Part shown: positions 48,202-59,342 of the stretch, piece after piece
How positions within the stretch are numbered: the first letter of the stretch is position 1
How the letters are laid out: each line of letters opens with the position of its first letter
Assembly: GCF_019711595.1 (NCBI RefSeq)
Contig: NZ_JAIGNR010000001.1
Coordinates: 1,116,001 to 1,180,000, forward strand
Source: Qipengyuania sphaerica
GTDB taxonomy: Bacteria > Pseudomonadota > Alphaproteobacteria > Sphingomonadales > Sphingomonadaceae
Length of the DNA: 64,000 nt
Direction of reading: 5' to 3'
Translations under genes and position numbers: made by a program
Notes under the pieces: generated by a model
Told to the model about the DNA's origin: nothing
What the model saw: only the letters and a program-made list of their open reading frames with translations
Database searches by the model: none

Positions 48202-48957
48202 ATGTTTCTCGCAGGTAAGCGCGCCCTCGTAACCGGATCGACCAGCGGCATCGGCCTTGCCATCGCTCGCGCACTGGCAGCAGAGGGTGCGAAAGTCGTA
48301 CTCAACGGCTTCGGGGACGAAGCGGAGATCGCGAAACTGTGCGAGGAACTAGGCGCGACCCATTCCGGTGCGGACCTCACCGATGTGGCGCAAATCGAGG
48401 AGATGATGGCCGGGACGGGCGGTGTCGACATCCTCGTCAACAATGCCGGGATGCAGCACGTCTCGCCGGTCGAGGATTTCCCGGTCGACAAGTGGGACAA
48501 GATCATCGCGCTGAACCTCACCGCCGCCTTCCACACCACGCGGCTTGCCGTACCGGGGATGAAGGAGAAGGGCTGGGGCCGCATTATCAACACCGCCAGC
48601 GCGCACTCCAAGGTCGCGTCGCCCTTCAAGAGCGCCTACAACTCGGCCAAGCACGGGCTCGACGGCTTCACCAAGACCATCGCGCTTGAGCTGGCGGCAG
48701 ACGGCATCACGGCAAACTGCATCAGCCCCGGCTACGTCTGGACCCCGCTAGTCGAAAACCAGATTCCCGACACGATGAAGGCGCGCGGGATGACGCGAGA
48801 CGAGGTCATCAACGACGTGCTGCTGGTAAAACAGGCGACCAAGAAATTCGTCCAGCCCGAGGAAATCGGCGCGCTGGCGGTTTTCCTCTGCCGTGACGAA
48901 GCGCAGAATGTGAACGGCGCCAACTGGAGCGTCGATGGGGGTTGGACGGCCGAATGA
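48202..48957 (+). CDS. bdhA: 3-hydroxybutyrate dehydrogenase
   Basis: SDR of 251 residues that interconverts (R)-3-hydroxybutyrate and acetoacetate with NAD. The signature set is TGSTSGIGLAIA, NNAGMQHVSPVEDF, Ser133 in NTASAHSKVASPFKSAY, Tyr146 and Lys150, and the substrate-loop PGYVWTPLVENQI. These segments are close to those of known BdhA enzymes. It can feed monomer released from polyhydroxybutyrate into central metabolism, linking it to phaC/phaZ elsewhere in the window. It is divergent from the YpfJ-type gene. Confidence 0.92.
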   Translation: MFLAGKRALVTGSTSGIGLAIARALAAEGAKVVLNGFGDEAEIAKLCEELGATHSGADLTDVAQIEEMMAGTGGVDILVNNAGMQHVSPVEDFPVDKWDKIIALNLTAAFHTTRLAVPGMKEKGWGRIINTASAHSKVASPFKSAYNSAKHGLDGFTKTIALELAADGITANCISPGYVWTPLVENQIPDTMKARGMTRDEVINDVLLVKQATKKFVQPEEIGALAVFLCRDEAQNVNGANWSVDGGWTAE

Positions 48958-49020
48958 CAGCAATTCAGGCATAAAGTTCGGCATTTACATCTGTGTTGCC
49001 CCGGTAATACAGAAGGTCTC

Positions 49021-51253
<2,233 letters not shown>

Positions 51254-51256
51254 TCC

Positions 51257-52438
51257 ATGACCCCCGCTGCCCGCGTCCAGACTTCGATCGAACTCCTCGA
51301 CGCGATCATCGAGGCGGCGAAGTCCAAAGGCGCGCCTGCCGACCGGATCCTTGCCGACTGGTTCCGCAATAACCGCTTTGCCGGGTCGAAGGACCGCCGG
51401 GCGATCCGTGAGCTCGTCTATTCTGCGATCCGTGCCTGCGGCCCCGTGCCCGAAAGCGGACGGGCCGCCATGCTGCGTCTTGCCGAAGTGGACTTGGCGA
51501 TTGCACCGCTGTTCGATGGATCGAACTATGGTCCAAAGCCCATCGGCGATGGTGAGGCTGCAGCAGCAGGCGGTGTCGGCCCGAAGTGGCTTTCCGAAAA
51601 GCTGTCATCCTCGGGCATAGAGGGCGCGGAGGCCGAGGCCCTGCTGGACCGCGCGCCGCTGGACCTTCGCGTCAACACGCTCAAGGCCGACCGCGCCACG
51701 CTTTCCCTGCCAGCAGACGCGGAACCGACCGCTGCGCCCCACGGCCTGCGTCTGGAAACGGGTACGCAGGTGGAACAATGGGCCGAATGGCGCGAGGGCA
51801 AGGTCGAGGTGCAGGACACCGGTTCGCAGCTTGCGTGCCTTGCGGTCGATGCAAAACCGGGTGAGACGGTGATCGACCTGTGTGCTGGGGGAGGGGGCAA
51901 GACCCTCGCTCTCGCTGCGGCGATGGACAATCTCGGCCGCCTGATCGCTTCCGATACCGACCGCGGCCGTCTCTCGCGCCTCGCACCGCGCGCCGAGCGG
52001 GCCGGGGCCACCATTATCGAGACCCGCCTGCTCGATCCGAAACGCGAGTTCGAAGCGCTTGCCGATCTGGAAGGCCAGGCCGATGTCGTAATGGTCGATG
52101 CGCCGTGCTCGGGCACGGGTACATGGCGCCGAAATCCCGAGGCGCGCTGGCGAATCGACGAAGCCGAACTGGCCCGGCTCACGGCGCTGCAGTCGGACCT
52201 GCTCGACCTTGGCGGACGCCTCGTGAAGCCCGGCGGGCGGATCGTATATGTCACCTGTTCGCTGCTCGACGAGGAGGGAGCGGGGCAATTCGATGCCTTC
52301 CTGAACAGGCTTAACGCCTTCAGCGCCAAGGACATTTCGCTTCCCGTTGGCAGCAAGCGTGGGAACGGCACCCGCCTCACACCGTATCACGACGGTACGG
52401 ACGGTTTTTTCATCGCCTGTGCATCTAGCTCGTGTTAG
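51257..52438 (+). CDS. RsmB/RsmF-family RNA m5C methyltransferase
   Basis: A 393-residue SAM-dependent cytosine-5 RNA methyltransferase. It has an N-terminal NusB-like RNA-binding region, SAM motif VIDLCAGGGGKTLALA near residue 207, the catalytic DAPCSGTG near 275 and VTCSLLDEEG near 331. It is most like RsmB (16S C967) but RsmF-like specificity cannot be excluded. It follows guaB by 3 bp and is presumably co-transcribed. Confidence 0.87.
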   Translation: MTPAARVQTSIELLDAIIEAAKSKGAPADRILADWFRNNRFAGSKDRRAIRELVYSAIRACGPVPESGRAAMLRLAEVDLAIAPLFDGSNYGPKPIGDGEAAAAGGVGPKWLSEKLSSSGIEGAEAEALLDRAPLDLRVNTLKADRATLSLPADAEPTAAPHGLRLETGTQVEQWAEWREGKVEVQDTGSQLACLAVDAKPGETVIDLCAGGGGKTLALAAAMDNLGRLIASDTDRGRLSRLAPRAERAGATIIETRLLDPKREFEALADLEGQADVVMVDAPCSGTGTWRRNPEARWRIDEAELARLTALQSDLLDLGGRLVKPGGRIVYVTCSLLDEEGAGQFDAFLNRLNAFSAKDISLPVGSKRGNGTRLTPYHDGTDGFFIACASSSC

Positions 52439-52496
52439 CTTTCCTCTTATGGTTAGCACCCAGCCACCCGCGAAAAGCTCGCTAACGGAGACGATT

Positions 52497-52997
52497 ATGC
52501 GTTTTGCCCCTGCTGCCGCCGCCCTTTCCCTGGCCCTGGCCATGACGGCGAGCATCACGGTAGGGCAAACCCGCGATCCCGATCCGCGCGCCGGCGTGTT
52601 GATCGCACAGGGACAGTCGGCGCTGCGTGCCGGTGATACCCAGGGCGCTATCGACGCTTTCGAATCCGCACTGGCTGTCGATCCCGGCTACACGCCTACG
52701 CTCGTCTACCTGGCCGAGGCTGCCCGTGCGGATGACCTGCAGGGCAAGGCGATCAGCTATTATCGCGAGGCCCTGGCCCGCGACCCGCACAATATCGCGG
52801 CCATCGCCGGCGAAGGTGAGGCGCTGGCAGAGAAGGGCGCGCTGGCAAAGGCGCGGCTCAACCTCGCCAAGGTCCAGTCGATGTGCGGAGATAGCTGCTC
52901 GGAGACGCGCGAGCTTGCCGCCGCCATTGCGCAGGGGCCGCGCGCGCCAGTGCTTACGGCCGAGGCGAATATCCAGCCGCAGCCGCAGACGAACTGA
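52497..52997 (+). CDS. exported TPR-repeat protein
   Basis: A 166-residue protein with a signal peptide (MRFAPAAAALSLALAMTASITVG) and two to three TPR-like repeats (ARAGVLIAQGQSALRAGDTQGAIDAFES-type, then YYREALARDPHN). The ATG at 52497 follows CGGAG; the longer open frame upstream overlaps the RsmB gene and is rejected. It may be a periplasmic scaffold; no partner is evident. Its TGA abuts the stop of the convergent rppH gene with no spacing. Confidence 0.75.
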   Translation: MRFAPAAAALSLALAMTASITVGQTRDPDPRAGVLIAQGQSALRAGDTQGAIDAFESALAVDPGYTPTLVYLAEAARADDLQGKAISYYREALARDPHNIAAIAGEGEALAEKGALAKARLNLAKVQSMCGDSCSETRELAAAIAQGPRAPVLTAEANIQPQPQTN

Positions 52998-53471
52998 TCA
53001 GACCAGCTCGCGAAACTCTTCGAGAACAGCGCGATAGACGCGCTTTTTGAAAGGCACGATCAGCTCGGGCAATTGCTCGGCATCGACCCATTTCCAGTCG
53101 CAGAATTCGGGCGGGTCGTGCGCTTCGAGGTCGATATCCTCGTCCGCGCCCGAAAAGCGCGCGAGGAACCAGATCTGCTCCTGACCGCGATATTTGCCGC
53201 CCCATAGCTTGCCGATGAGCTCTTCGGGCAGGTCGTAGCGGATGGGTTCGCGCGTCTGCTGGATGAGTGTGACGTGCTCGGGCTTCGTACCCGTCTCCTC
53301 GGCAAGTTCGCGCAGGGCCGCTTCCTTGAGGTCTTCCCCTTCATCGACACCGCCCTGGGGCATCTGCCACCAGTCGCCTTCCCTGTTGTCGATCCGGCGA
53401 CCCACGAACACGCGCCCGTCGCCATTGACCAGCATCACACCGACGCAGGGCCGATATCCCAATTCACTCAC
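52998..53471 (-). CDS. rppH: RNA pyrophosphohydrolase RppH
   Basis: Nudix hydrolase of 157 residues that removes pyrophosphate from RNA 5' ends and so triggers mRNA decay. The N-terminus has YRPCVGVMLVN and WWQMPQGGVDEGED, followed by the Nudix box with RELAEETG near residue 56. These and the C-terminal WVDAEQLPELIVPFK fit the alphaproteobacterial RppH/NudH type. Its ATG overlaps the stop of the upstream esterase gene by four bases. Confidence 0.92.
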   Translation of the reverse strand: MSELGYRPCVGVMLVNGDGRVFVGRRIDNREGDWWQMPQGGVDEGEDLKEAALRELAEETGTKPEHVTLIQQTREPIRYDLPEELIGKLWGGKYRGQEQIWFLARFSGADEDIDLEAHDPPEFCDWKWVDAEQLPELIVPFKKRVYRAVLEEFRELV

Positions 53472-54418
53472 TTGTGTCGCTCCACCATCAATTTCACAGC
53501 GCCGAGAAACGCCTCAAGGTCGCTCTGCCCGCTCGGGATCGCCTTTCGCAAGGTGATAAACCCATGGATCATGCCCGAAAACTCGAAATAGGCGGTTTCG
53601 ACGCCTAGCTGGATCAGGTGCGCTGCATATTCACGCCCTGAATCGCGCAAGGGATCGAGCCCGGCGGTGCAGATCACGGTCGGCGGGGTCTTCGAGCAAT
53701 CGGCCACCATGGGCGTGTGGCGCGGATCGGCAGGATCTCCGCCGTATTGCTCGGTAAACCATGCCATGGCAGCACCGGTAAGGAGAAACCCGTCGCCGAA
53801 CAGTTTCGTGCTCTCGTGTCCCGCGCTTTCGCTGGCCACGGGATAGATCGGCGCTTGCACCACCACGGGTACCTGTGCCGGATCGACCGAAAGCTGGTTG
53901 GTGACGACGATCGCAAGATTGCCGCCAGCGCTGTCGCCCATGGGGATGAGGCCGGTAACCTCCCGGCCCAATGCCGCAGGCGAAGTCGCCACCCAGCGCG
54001 CCGCGGCCTCGCAATCGTCGGGCGCGGCGGGGAAGACATGTTCGGGGGCAAGACGATATTCGACCGAGACGACCGGCAGGTCGAGTTGGTGCGAAATCTC
54101 GGTGCAGAGCGCATCGTAGGTATCGACATCGCCGATCACGAAGCCGCCACCATGGAAGAAGGTGACGCAGGGTCCGGCCTCGCGCTCGCTCCGGACATCG
54201 TAAAGCCGCAGCGGGATGTCGCCTGCTGGGCCGGGACAGGAGAGATCCATCTTCACCGCGGTCGCGCGCGGTTCGGCTTCGGCCATGGCCTTCATCGCGC
54301 GCATTTGTGCGCGGCCCGCGACTGCGCCGACCTGGTCGATGGTCTGCGCACCGATCCCCTTCAGCATGTCGAGAAAGGCGCGCACATCGTCACGGACGAA
54401 GTGTTCGGTATCGGCCAT
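53468..54418 (-). CDS. alpha/beta hydrolase of the HSL family
   Basis: An esterase-like enzyme of 316 residues. It has the hormone-sensitive-lipase motif FFHGGGFVIGD near residue 85, the nucleophile elbow GDSAGGNLA near 158, an Asp in AGLDPLRDSG near 252 and His in GMIHGF near 283. ATG at 54418 follows AGAGGGG. Its stop overlaps the rppH start by four bases. Substrate unknown. Confidence 0.88.
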   Translation of the reverse strand: MADTEHFVRDDVRAFLDMLKGIGAQTIDQVGAVAGRAQMRAMKAMAEAEPRATAVKMDLSCPGPAGDIPLRLYDVRSEREAGPCVTFFHGGGFVIGDVDTYDALCTEISHQLDLPVVSVEYRLAPEHVFPAAPDDCEAAARWVATSPAALGREVTGLIPMGDSAGGNLAIVVTNQLSVDPAQVPVVVQAPIYPVASESAGHESTKLFGDGFLLTGAAMAWFTEQYGGDPADPRHTPMVADCSKTPPTVICTAGLDPLRDSGREYAAHLIQLGVETAYFEFSGMIHGFITLRKAIPSGQSDLEAFLGAVKLMVERHK

Positions 54419-54585
54419 TGGATCCCCTCTTGGTTGCAAATCGGGACTTAGCGTGTCCACAGCGCTTTTCCACCGGGCTTTTTGGCGCTAGCAGAGAAAC
54501 TTCATTGCGAGAGAGTGGGGCGGGTCCTAGGTGGCGCTCCCCGAGAGACAGCGCCTGCAATGGCGTGCGACAAGGAATTTTCCGG

Positions 54586-56526
54586 ATGGCAACAGCCGCC
54601 ACCTCGCCTGACGAAGGCCTTCCCGCAAGCCCCGAAGCTATCGTCGTGCGTTTCGCCGGCGACTCGGGCGACGGCATGCAGCTGACAGGGGGGCAGTTTA
54701 CGCTCTCCACCGCGCTTGCCGGGAACGATCTTGCGACCTTCCCCGATTTTCCGGCGGAAATCCGCGCGCCGCAGGGCACGCTGTTCGGGGTTTCGGCCTT
54801 CCAGATCAATTTCGGCAGCCGCTCGATCAACACCGCGGGCGATGCGCCCGATGTGCTGGTGGCGATGAACCCGGCGGCGCTGAAAGTGAACCTTGCAGCG
54901 CTGAAGCCCGGTGGACTGATTATCGCAGACACCGGCGCCTTCACCAAGCGCAACCTCGACAAGGCGCATTACGAGGCCAACCCGCTGGAGGATGGCAGCC
55001 TTGCCAAGTTCGATGTGCTGGCTTTCGACATCAGCGAGAAAACGATCGAGGCGGTCAAGCCTTTCGGCCTCGGCAACAAGGACGCGCTGCGTTCGAAGAA
55101 CATGTGGACGCTTGGCCTTGCGCTGTGGATGTTCGACCGTCCGCGCGAGCCGATCCACGACTGGCTGAAGGCCAAGTTCAAGTCCAAGCCCGACATTGCC
55201 GATGCCAACATCGCCGCGCTCGATGCGGGCCATGCCTATGGCGAGACGGCGGAACTGGCCGGGCCGATGAAGCAGGTCTCGATGCCGCCGGTTCCCTCCG
55301 AACCGGGTCTCTATCGCACTATTACTGGTGCCGAGGCGGTGTCTCTGGGCCTTGTGGCGGGCGCACAATTGGCTGAACTGCCGATGTTCTTCGGCGGCTA
55401 TCCGATCACCCCTGCCAGCGCGATCCTCCACCATCTCGCACGGCTGAAAGAATTCGGCGTAACCACCTTCCAGGCTGAAGACGAGATTGCTGCCATCTGC
55501 GCTGCGATCGGGGCGAGCTATGCGGGGCAGTTGGGTGTCACCAGTTCGTCGGGTCCGGGCATTGCCCTGAAGACCGAGGCCATGGGCCTTGCCATCATCA
55601 CCGAACTGCCGCTGGTCATCGTCAATTCGCAGCGCGGCGGGCCTTCGACCGGCCTTCCGACCAAGACCGAGCAGAGCGACCTTTACCAGGCCGTTTATGG
55701 CCGCAATGGCGATGCGCCGATGCCGGTGATTGCCGCGCGCAGCCCTTCGGATGCTTTCGAGGTCGCAATCGAGGCCTGCCGTATTGCCACGCAGTACATG
55801 ACGCCCGTCATGCTGCTGACCGACGGCTATATCGCCAATGCCGCCGAGCCGTGGAAAGTCCCCGATCCGGCGAGTTACGAGCCGTTCCCGGCGACCTTCC
55901 TCACCGAGCCGAACGACGGTGAGAACTTCCTGCCCTACAAGCGCGACGAAAAGGGCGCGCGCCCCTGGGTCAAGCCCGGCACGCCCGGCCTGATGCATCG
56001 TATCGGCGGGATCGAGAAGCACGAGCTGACCGGCAATATCGACTATTCGCCCGACAACCACCAGCGCATGACCGATGCGCGCAAGGGCAAGGTGCTGGGC
56101 ATTGCCGTGCCCGACCAGGAGGTCGCGCTGGGCGAGACTTCGGGCAAGCTCGCCGTGGTGGGCTGGGGCAGCACCCACGGCCCGATCCACCAGGCGGTGC
56201 GCCGCGCCCGCGAGAAGGGATGCTCGGTCAGCCATATCCACGTGCGCCACATCTGGCCCCTGCCGAAGAACCTGGGCGAGTTGCTGAAGAGCTTCGACCA
56301 CATCCTCGTGCCCGAAATGAACACCGGCCAATTCAAGACCGTGCTGCGTGACCAGTTCCTCGTCGACGCGCAGCCGCTCACTAAAACCAGCGGCCAGCCG
56401 TTCCAGATCGCCGAACTGGAGGCGGAGATCGCCAAGTTCTTCGACGACATTCCCGGCAACGAAGGCGGGCAGGTGAAGGTCAACGACCAGCAGCTACCGA
56501 GCCCCGAAGCGGAGAACGACCAATGA
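54586..56526 (+). CDS. korA: 2-oxoacid:ferredoxin oxidoreductase subunit alpha
   Basis: Fused gamma-alpha subunit of a 2-oxoglutarate-type ferredoxin oxidoreductase, 646 residues. The N-terminal gamma domain reads VRFAGDSGDGMQLTGGQF and the alpha part has FFGGYPITPASAILHHLA near residue 270 and the GVTSSSGPGIALKTEA loop. The start at 54586 has GGAATTTTCCGG before it and gives the normal N-terminus; an upstream open frame is rejected. It is coupled to korB by a four-base overlap. Confidence 0.92.
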   Translation: MATAATSPDEGLPASPEAIVVRFAGDSGDGMQLTGGQFTLSTALAGNDLATFPDFPAEIRAPQGTLFGVSAFQINFGSRSINTAGDAPDVLVAMNPAALKVNLAALKPGGLIIADTGAFTKRNLDKAHYEANPLEDGSLAKFDVLAFDISEKTIEAVKPFGLGNKDALRSKNMWTLGLALWMFDRPREPIHDWLKAKFKSKPDIADANIAALDAGHAYGETAELAGPMKQVSMPPVPSEPGLYRTITGAEAVSLGLVAGAQLAELPMFFGGYPITPASAILHHLARLKEFGVTTFQAEDEIAAICAAIGASYAGQLGVTSSSGPGIALKTEAMGLAIITELPLVIVNSQRGGPSTGLPTKTEQSDLYQAVYGRNGDAPMPVIAARSPSDAFEVAIEACRIATQYMTPVMLLTDGYIANAAEPWKVPDPASYEPFPATFLTEPNDGENFLPYKRDEKGARPWVKPGTPGLMHRIGGIEKHELTGNIDYSPDNHQRMTDARKGKVLGIAVPDQEVALGETSGKLAVVGWGSTHGPIHQAVRRAREKGCSVSHIHVRHIWPLPKNLGELLKSFDHILVPEMNTGQFKTVLRDQFLVDAQPLTKTSGQPFQIAELEAEIAKFFDDIPGNEGGQVKVNDQQLPSPEAENDQ

Positions 56527-57557
56527 ACGCACCCGCTAAGATCGAAACCACGCTCAAGGACTGGGAAACCGACCAAGAGGTTCGCTGGTGCCCGGGTTGC
56601 GGGGACTATGCCATCCTCAAGGCCGTGCAGCGTACGCTGCCGCAGCTGGGGTGTGATCCGGCCAAGACCGTCTTCATCAGCGGCATCGGCTGTTCGAGCC
56701 GGTTTCCCTATTACATGGAAACCTACGGTTTCCACACCATCCACGGCCGCGCACCGGCTTTTGCGACGGGTGCGAAGCTTGCCAATCCCGATCTCGACAT
56801 CTGGCTGGTGACGGGTGACGGCGACGGGCTGTCCATCGGCGGCAACCACCTGATGCATGTGCTGCGCCGCAACGTGAATATGCAGATCATGCTGTTCAAC
56901 AACGAGATTTACGGCCTCACCAAGGGGCAGGCTTCGCCGACCAGCCGCGAGGGAACCAAGTCGCCCTCGACCCCGATCGGCAGCTACGACCATCCAGCTC
57001 GTCCCGCCGCATTCGCGCTGGGCGCAGGTGCGCGCTTCATCGGGCGCGGGTTCGACGTGTCGAAGAACCTGCCCGCCGTGCTCAAGGCCGCCCACGCGCA
57101 CAAGGGTGCGGCCTTCATCGAGATCTTCCAGAACTGCATCGTCTACAACAAGGACGTGTTCGACGATTTCGCCGCGCCCAAGGGTGCCGAAGATCGCCAG
57201 CTCTGGCTCGAAGACGGCAAGCCGATGCTGTTTGCCAAGGACACCAAGGGCATTGCACTCAACCGCGAGAAGCTGTGCCTCGAAGTGGTCGATGTCACCG
57301 ATGGCGATTGGGAAAGCGCGGGCGTGATCGTTCACGACGTCTCCAACCGCTCGGTCGCGCACATGCTGATCGAAATGCCCTTTGGCCCGTTCCCGATGGC
57401 GCTGGGCGTGCTCTATGACGATCCGCGCCCGACGTTCGAGGATGCGGTGATCGCCGAACGCGAGAAATCCAGCGCAGGCAAGGAAGCCAACCTCGCCAAG
57501 CTGCTCGGCAAGGGCCAGACCTGGACCGTCAGCGGAACGGCGCAGGACCCGATTTAA
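56523..57557 (+). CDS. korB: 2-oxoacid:ferredoxin oxidoreductase subunit beta
   Basis: Thiamine-diphosphate beta subunit, 344 residues. It has WCPGCGDYAILKAVQ near residue 22, the SGIGCSSRFPYYM segment, the TPP motif GDGDGLSIGGNH near 99 followed by NNEIYGLTKGQ. Together with korA it would oxidise 2-oxoglutarate to succinyl-CoA and reduce ferredoxin. In aerobes this can replace or supplement the 2-oxoglutarate dehydrogenase complex. The start overlaps korA by four bases. Confidence 0.93.
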   Translation: MNAPAKIETTLKDWETDQEVRWCPGCGDYAILKAVQRTLPQLGCDPAKTVFISGIGCSSRFPYYMETYGFHTIHGRAPAFATGAKLANPDLDIWLVTGDGDGLSIGGNHLMHVLRRNVNMQIMLFNNEIYGLTKGQASPTSREGTKSPSTPIGSYDHPARPAAFALGAGARFIGRGFDVSKNLPAVLKAAHAHKGAAFIEIFQNCIVYNKDVFDDFAAPKGAEDRQLWLEDGKPMLFAKDTKGIALNREKLCLEVVDVTDGDWESAGVIVHDVSNRSVAHMLIEMPFGPFPMALGVLYDDPRPTFEDAVIAEREKSSAGKEANLAKLLGKGQTWTVSGTAQDPI

Positions 57558-57576
57558 GGCCAGGTAGCCTCGCTCG

Positions 57577-58545
57577 ATGGACAATCTGACGCACAGCCTC
57601 GTCGGCGCATTGCTGGGTCAGGCGGGACTGAAGAAGAAAACCGGGCTTGCCATGCCCGCGCTGATCGTCGGGGCGAACCTGCCCGATGTCGATGCGGCGT
57701 GCTTCTTCTGGCTCGAAGGTGCGGAACATTTGGGCTTCCGCCGCGGCATCACCCACGGTCCGCCCGCAATGGTGTTACTGCCGCTGATCCTCGCAGGACT
57801 GCTCTACGGCTTCGACCGGTGGCAGGCGAGCCGTGGCAAGCGGCCCGAGGACCGGTTGCCCGTGAATTTCAAATGGCTGTTCCTCCTGAGCTTCATCGGC
57901 TGCCTGACCCACCCGGCGCTCGACTGGCTCAACGTCTACGGCATCCGCCTGCTCGAGCCGTTTTCGAGCCAGTGGTTCTATGGCGACACGCTGTTCATCA
58001 TCGACGTCTGGCTCTGGGCGCTGATGGGCTTAGCGACATGGTTCTCGCTCCGGCGCGAGAAGCGGGGCGGGGATTGGAAGCGGCCTGCTCGCGTGGCGAT
58101 TGCGGTAGCGCTGGCGTATATCGGGGTGAATGGCTTCATCTCGGACCGGGCGACGCAGATCGATCATCCCGTCTACGCGTTCGATGAAAATATTGCCTCA
58201 CCCGTTCCGCTAGCCTTCTGGAAGCGCGAAGTTATCGTCCCGAGCAATCGCGAGATATTCAACGGTTGGGCAATGCGGATTTATGATCCCTTCGCCCAAG
58301 ATCGATGGACGCAGCCGGACGACTTCCCGGTTGAACCCTGCCTAAGTGCGTCCGAAATCGCTGCGCGCTATCCCGATAACAGCCAGTTGGCCGCCTTCAT
58401 GAAATGGTCGCGCGTCCCCTTCGTGGAAGTGCGTGACGGCAAGGCGATCCTGCGCGATGCACGCTTTTACGATCCTCGAGCGAGGGACAACTTTTCCGTT
58501 ACGGTGCCGCTCGGCGATATGGGGACCGACTGCATCCTTGAATAA
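57577..58545 (+). CDS. DUF457/YdjM-type membrane-bound metal-dependent hydrolase
   Basis: A 322-residue membrane protein with about four transmembrane helices in the first 165 residues. Conserved His/Asp motifs NLTHSLVG, NLPDVDA, RRGITHGP and LTHPALDWLN identify the YdjM/DUF457 family, whose substrate is unclear. The C-terminal 130 residues are soluble. Its TAA abuts the stop of the convergent PAP2 gene with no spacing. Confidence 0.85.
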   Translation: MDNLTHSLVGALLGQAGLKKKTGLAMPALIVGANLPDVDAACFFWLEGAEHLGFRRGITHGPPAMVLLPLILAGLLYGFDRWQASRGKRPEDRLPVNFKWLFLLSFIGCLTHPALDWLNVYGIRLLEPFSSQWFYGDTLFIIDVWLWALMGLATWFSLRREKRGGDWKRPARVAIAVALAYIGVNGFISDRATQIDHPVYAFDENIASPVPLAFWKREVIVPSNREIFNGWAMRIYDPFAQDRWTQPDDFPVEPCLSASEIAARYPDNSQLAAFMKWSRVPFVEVRDGKAILRDARFYDPRARDNFSVTVPLGDMGTDCILE

Positions 58546-59319
58546 TCACCGTGCAGAGGGATCGAGCGTTTGCCCGGCTTTGCTATCCGCTGCAGCCTTC
58601 GCGGGCGCATAAAGCAGCGCTGCCGCCAGAAACGCCCAGCCAGCGCCGCCCAGCCAGCCCGCGACCACATCGCTCGGGAAGTGCACGCCGAGCATCACGC
58701 GGCTCCAGGCGACCATGGCGGACAGCGCCATCGCAGCGCAGATGATGGTGTAGCGCACCGAATGACGGTTGGAGAGCGCCGCGAAGGCGATGGCCATGCC
58801 GATCCAGACGACCGCCGCCGAGAAGCTGTGACCAGAAGGAAAACTCTCACCGCCGGCCTCGGTCAAATGCGGCACGATTTGCGGTCGTTCGCGCCCGACC
58901 AGGAGCTTGACGCCGGTGTTGGCGAGCCAGCCGCCCACCACCGTCGCTGCATAGAGAAACGCCTCGCGCCGCAGCTTGAGGAACAGCAATGCCACCACCG
59001 CTGCCAGTGCAAACAAATTACGCAGGAATACGCCGCCCAGCGCGGTCACGTCGCGGACGCTCTCGAAAACGAGTTCGGGCCCTTTCGGACCCAGCGCTTC
59101 GCCGGTCCGGTAGGACATCAGGCCCCATTGGTCGAAGCTGCCCGTGCGGCCGGTCACGACAAGCCAGACCATGATTGCAAAGCCTGTCCACAGGACAGCG
59201 GCAGCCACCAGCGCTTTCTTGCGGTTGATCGTGAACCCGCGCTCGGGGACGGTCATGGTCTCGGCAGGGATGGGCGCGCTATCGGTCTCGGTCGTATCCA
59301 TGGGGGATGGAACCACCAC
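58546..59319 (-). CDS. PAP2 family membrane phosphatase
   Basis: Phosphatidic-acid-phosphatase/undecaprenyl-pyrophosphatase-type protein of 257 residues with about six helices. The three PAP2 motifs are present: KLLVGRERP, PSGHS and SRVMLGVHFPSD. It could recycle undecaprenyl pyrophosphate or act on lipid phosphates. The start may be GTG at 59319, with GGAAG about 8 bases before it, or ATG at 59301 with no clear ribosome site. It is divergent from the photolyase gene with 23-41 bp between starts. Confidence 0.88.
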   Translation of the reverse strand: MVVPSPMDTTETDSAPIPAETMTVPERGFTINRKKALVAAAVLWTGFAIMVWLVVTGRTGSFDQWGLMSYRTGEALGPKGPELVFESVRDVTALGGVFLRNLFALAAVVALLFLKLRREAFLYAATVVGGWLANTGVKLLVGRERPQIVPHLTEAGGESFPSGHSFSAAVVWIGMAIAFAALSNRHSVRYTIICAAMALSAMVAWSRVMLGVHFPSDVVAGWLGGAGWAFLAAALLYAPAKAAADSKAGQTLDPSAR

Positions 59320-59342
59320 CGGAGCACTTCCGTTCCGCTTGC

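Noticed and set aside
54502-56331. A 609-codon open frame antisense to korA.
   Set aside because: Same cause as above; the plus-strand korA has all family motifs and a coupled korB.
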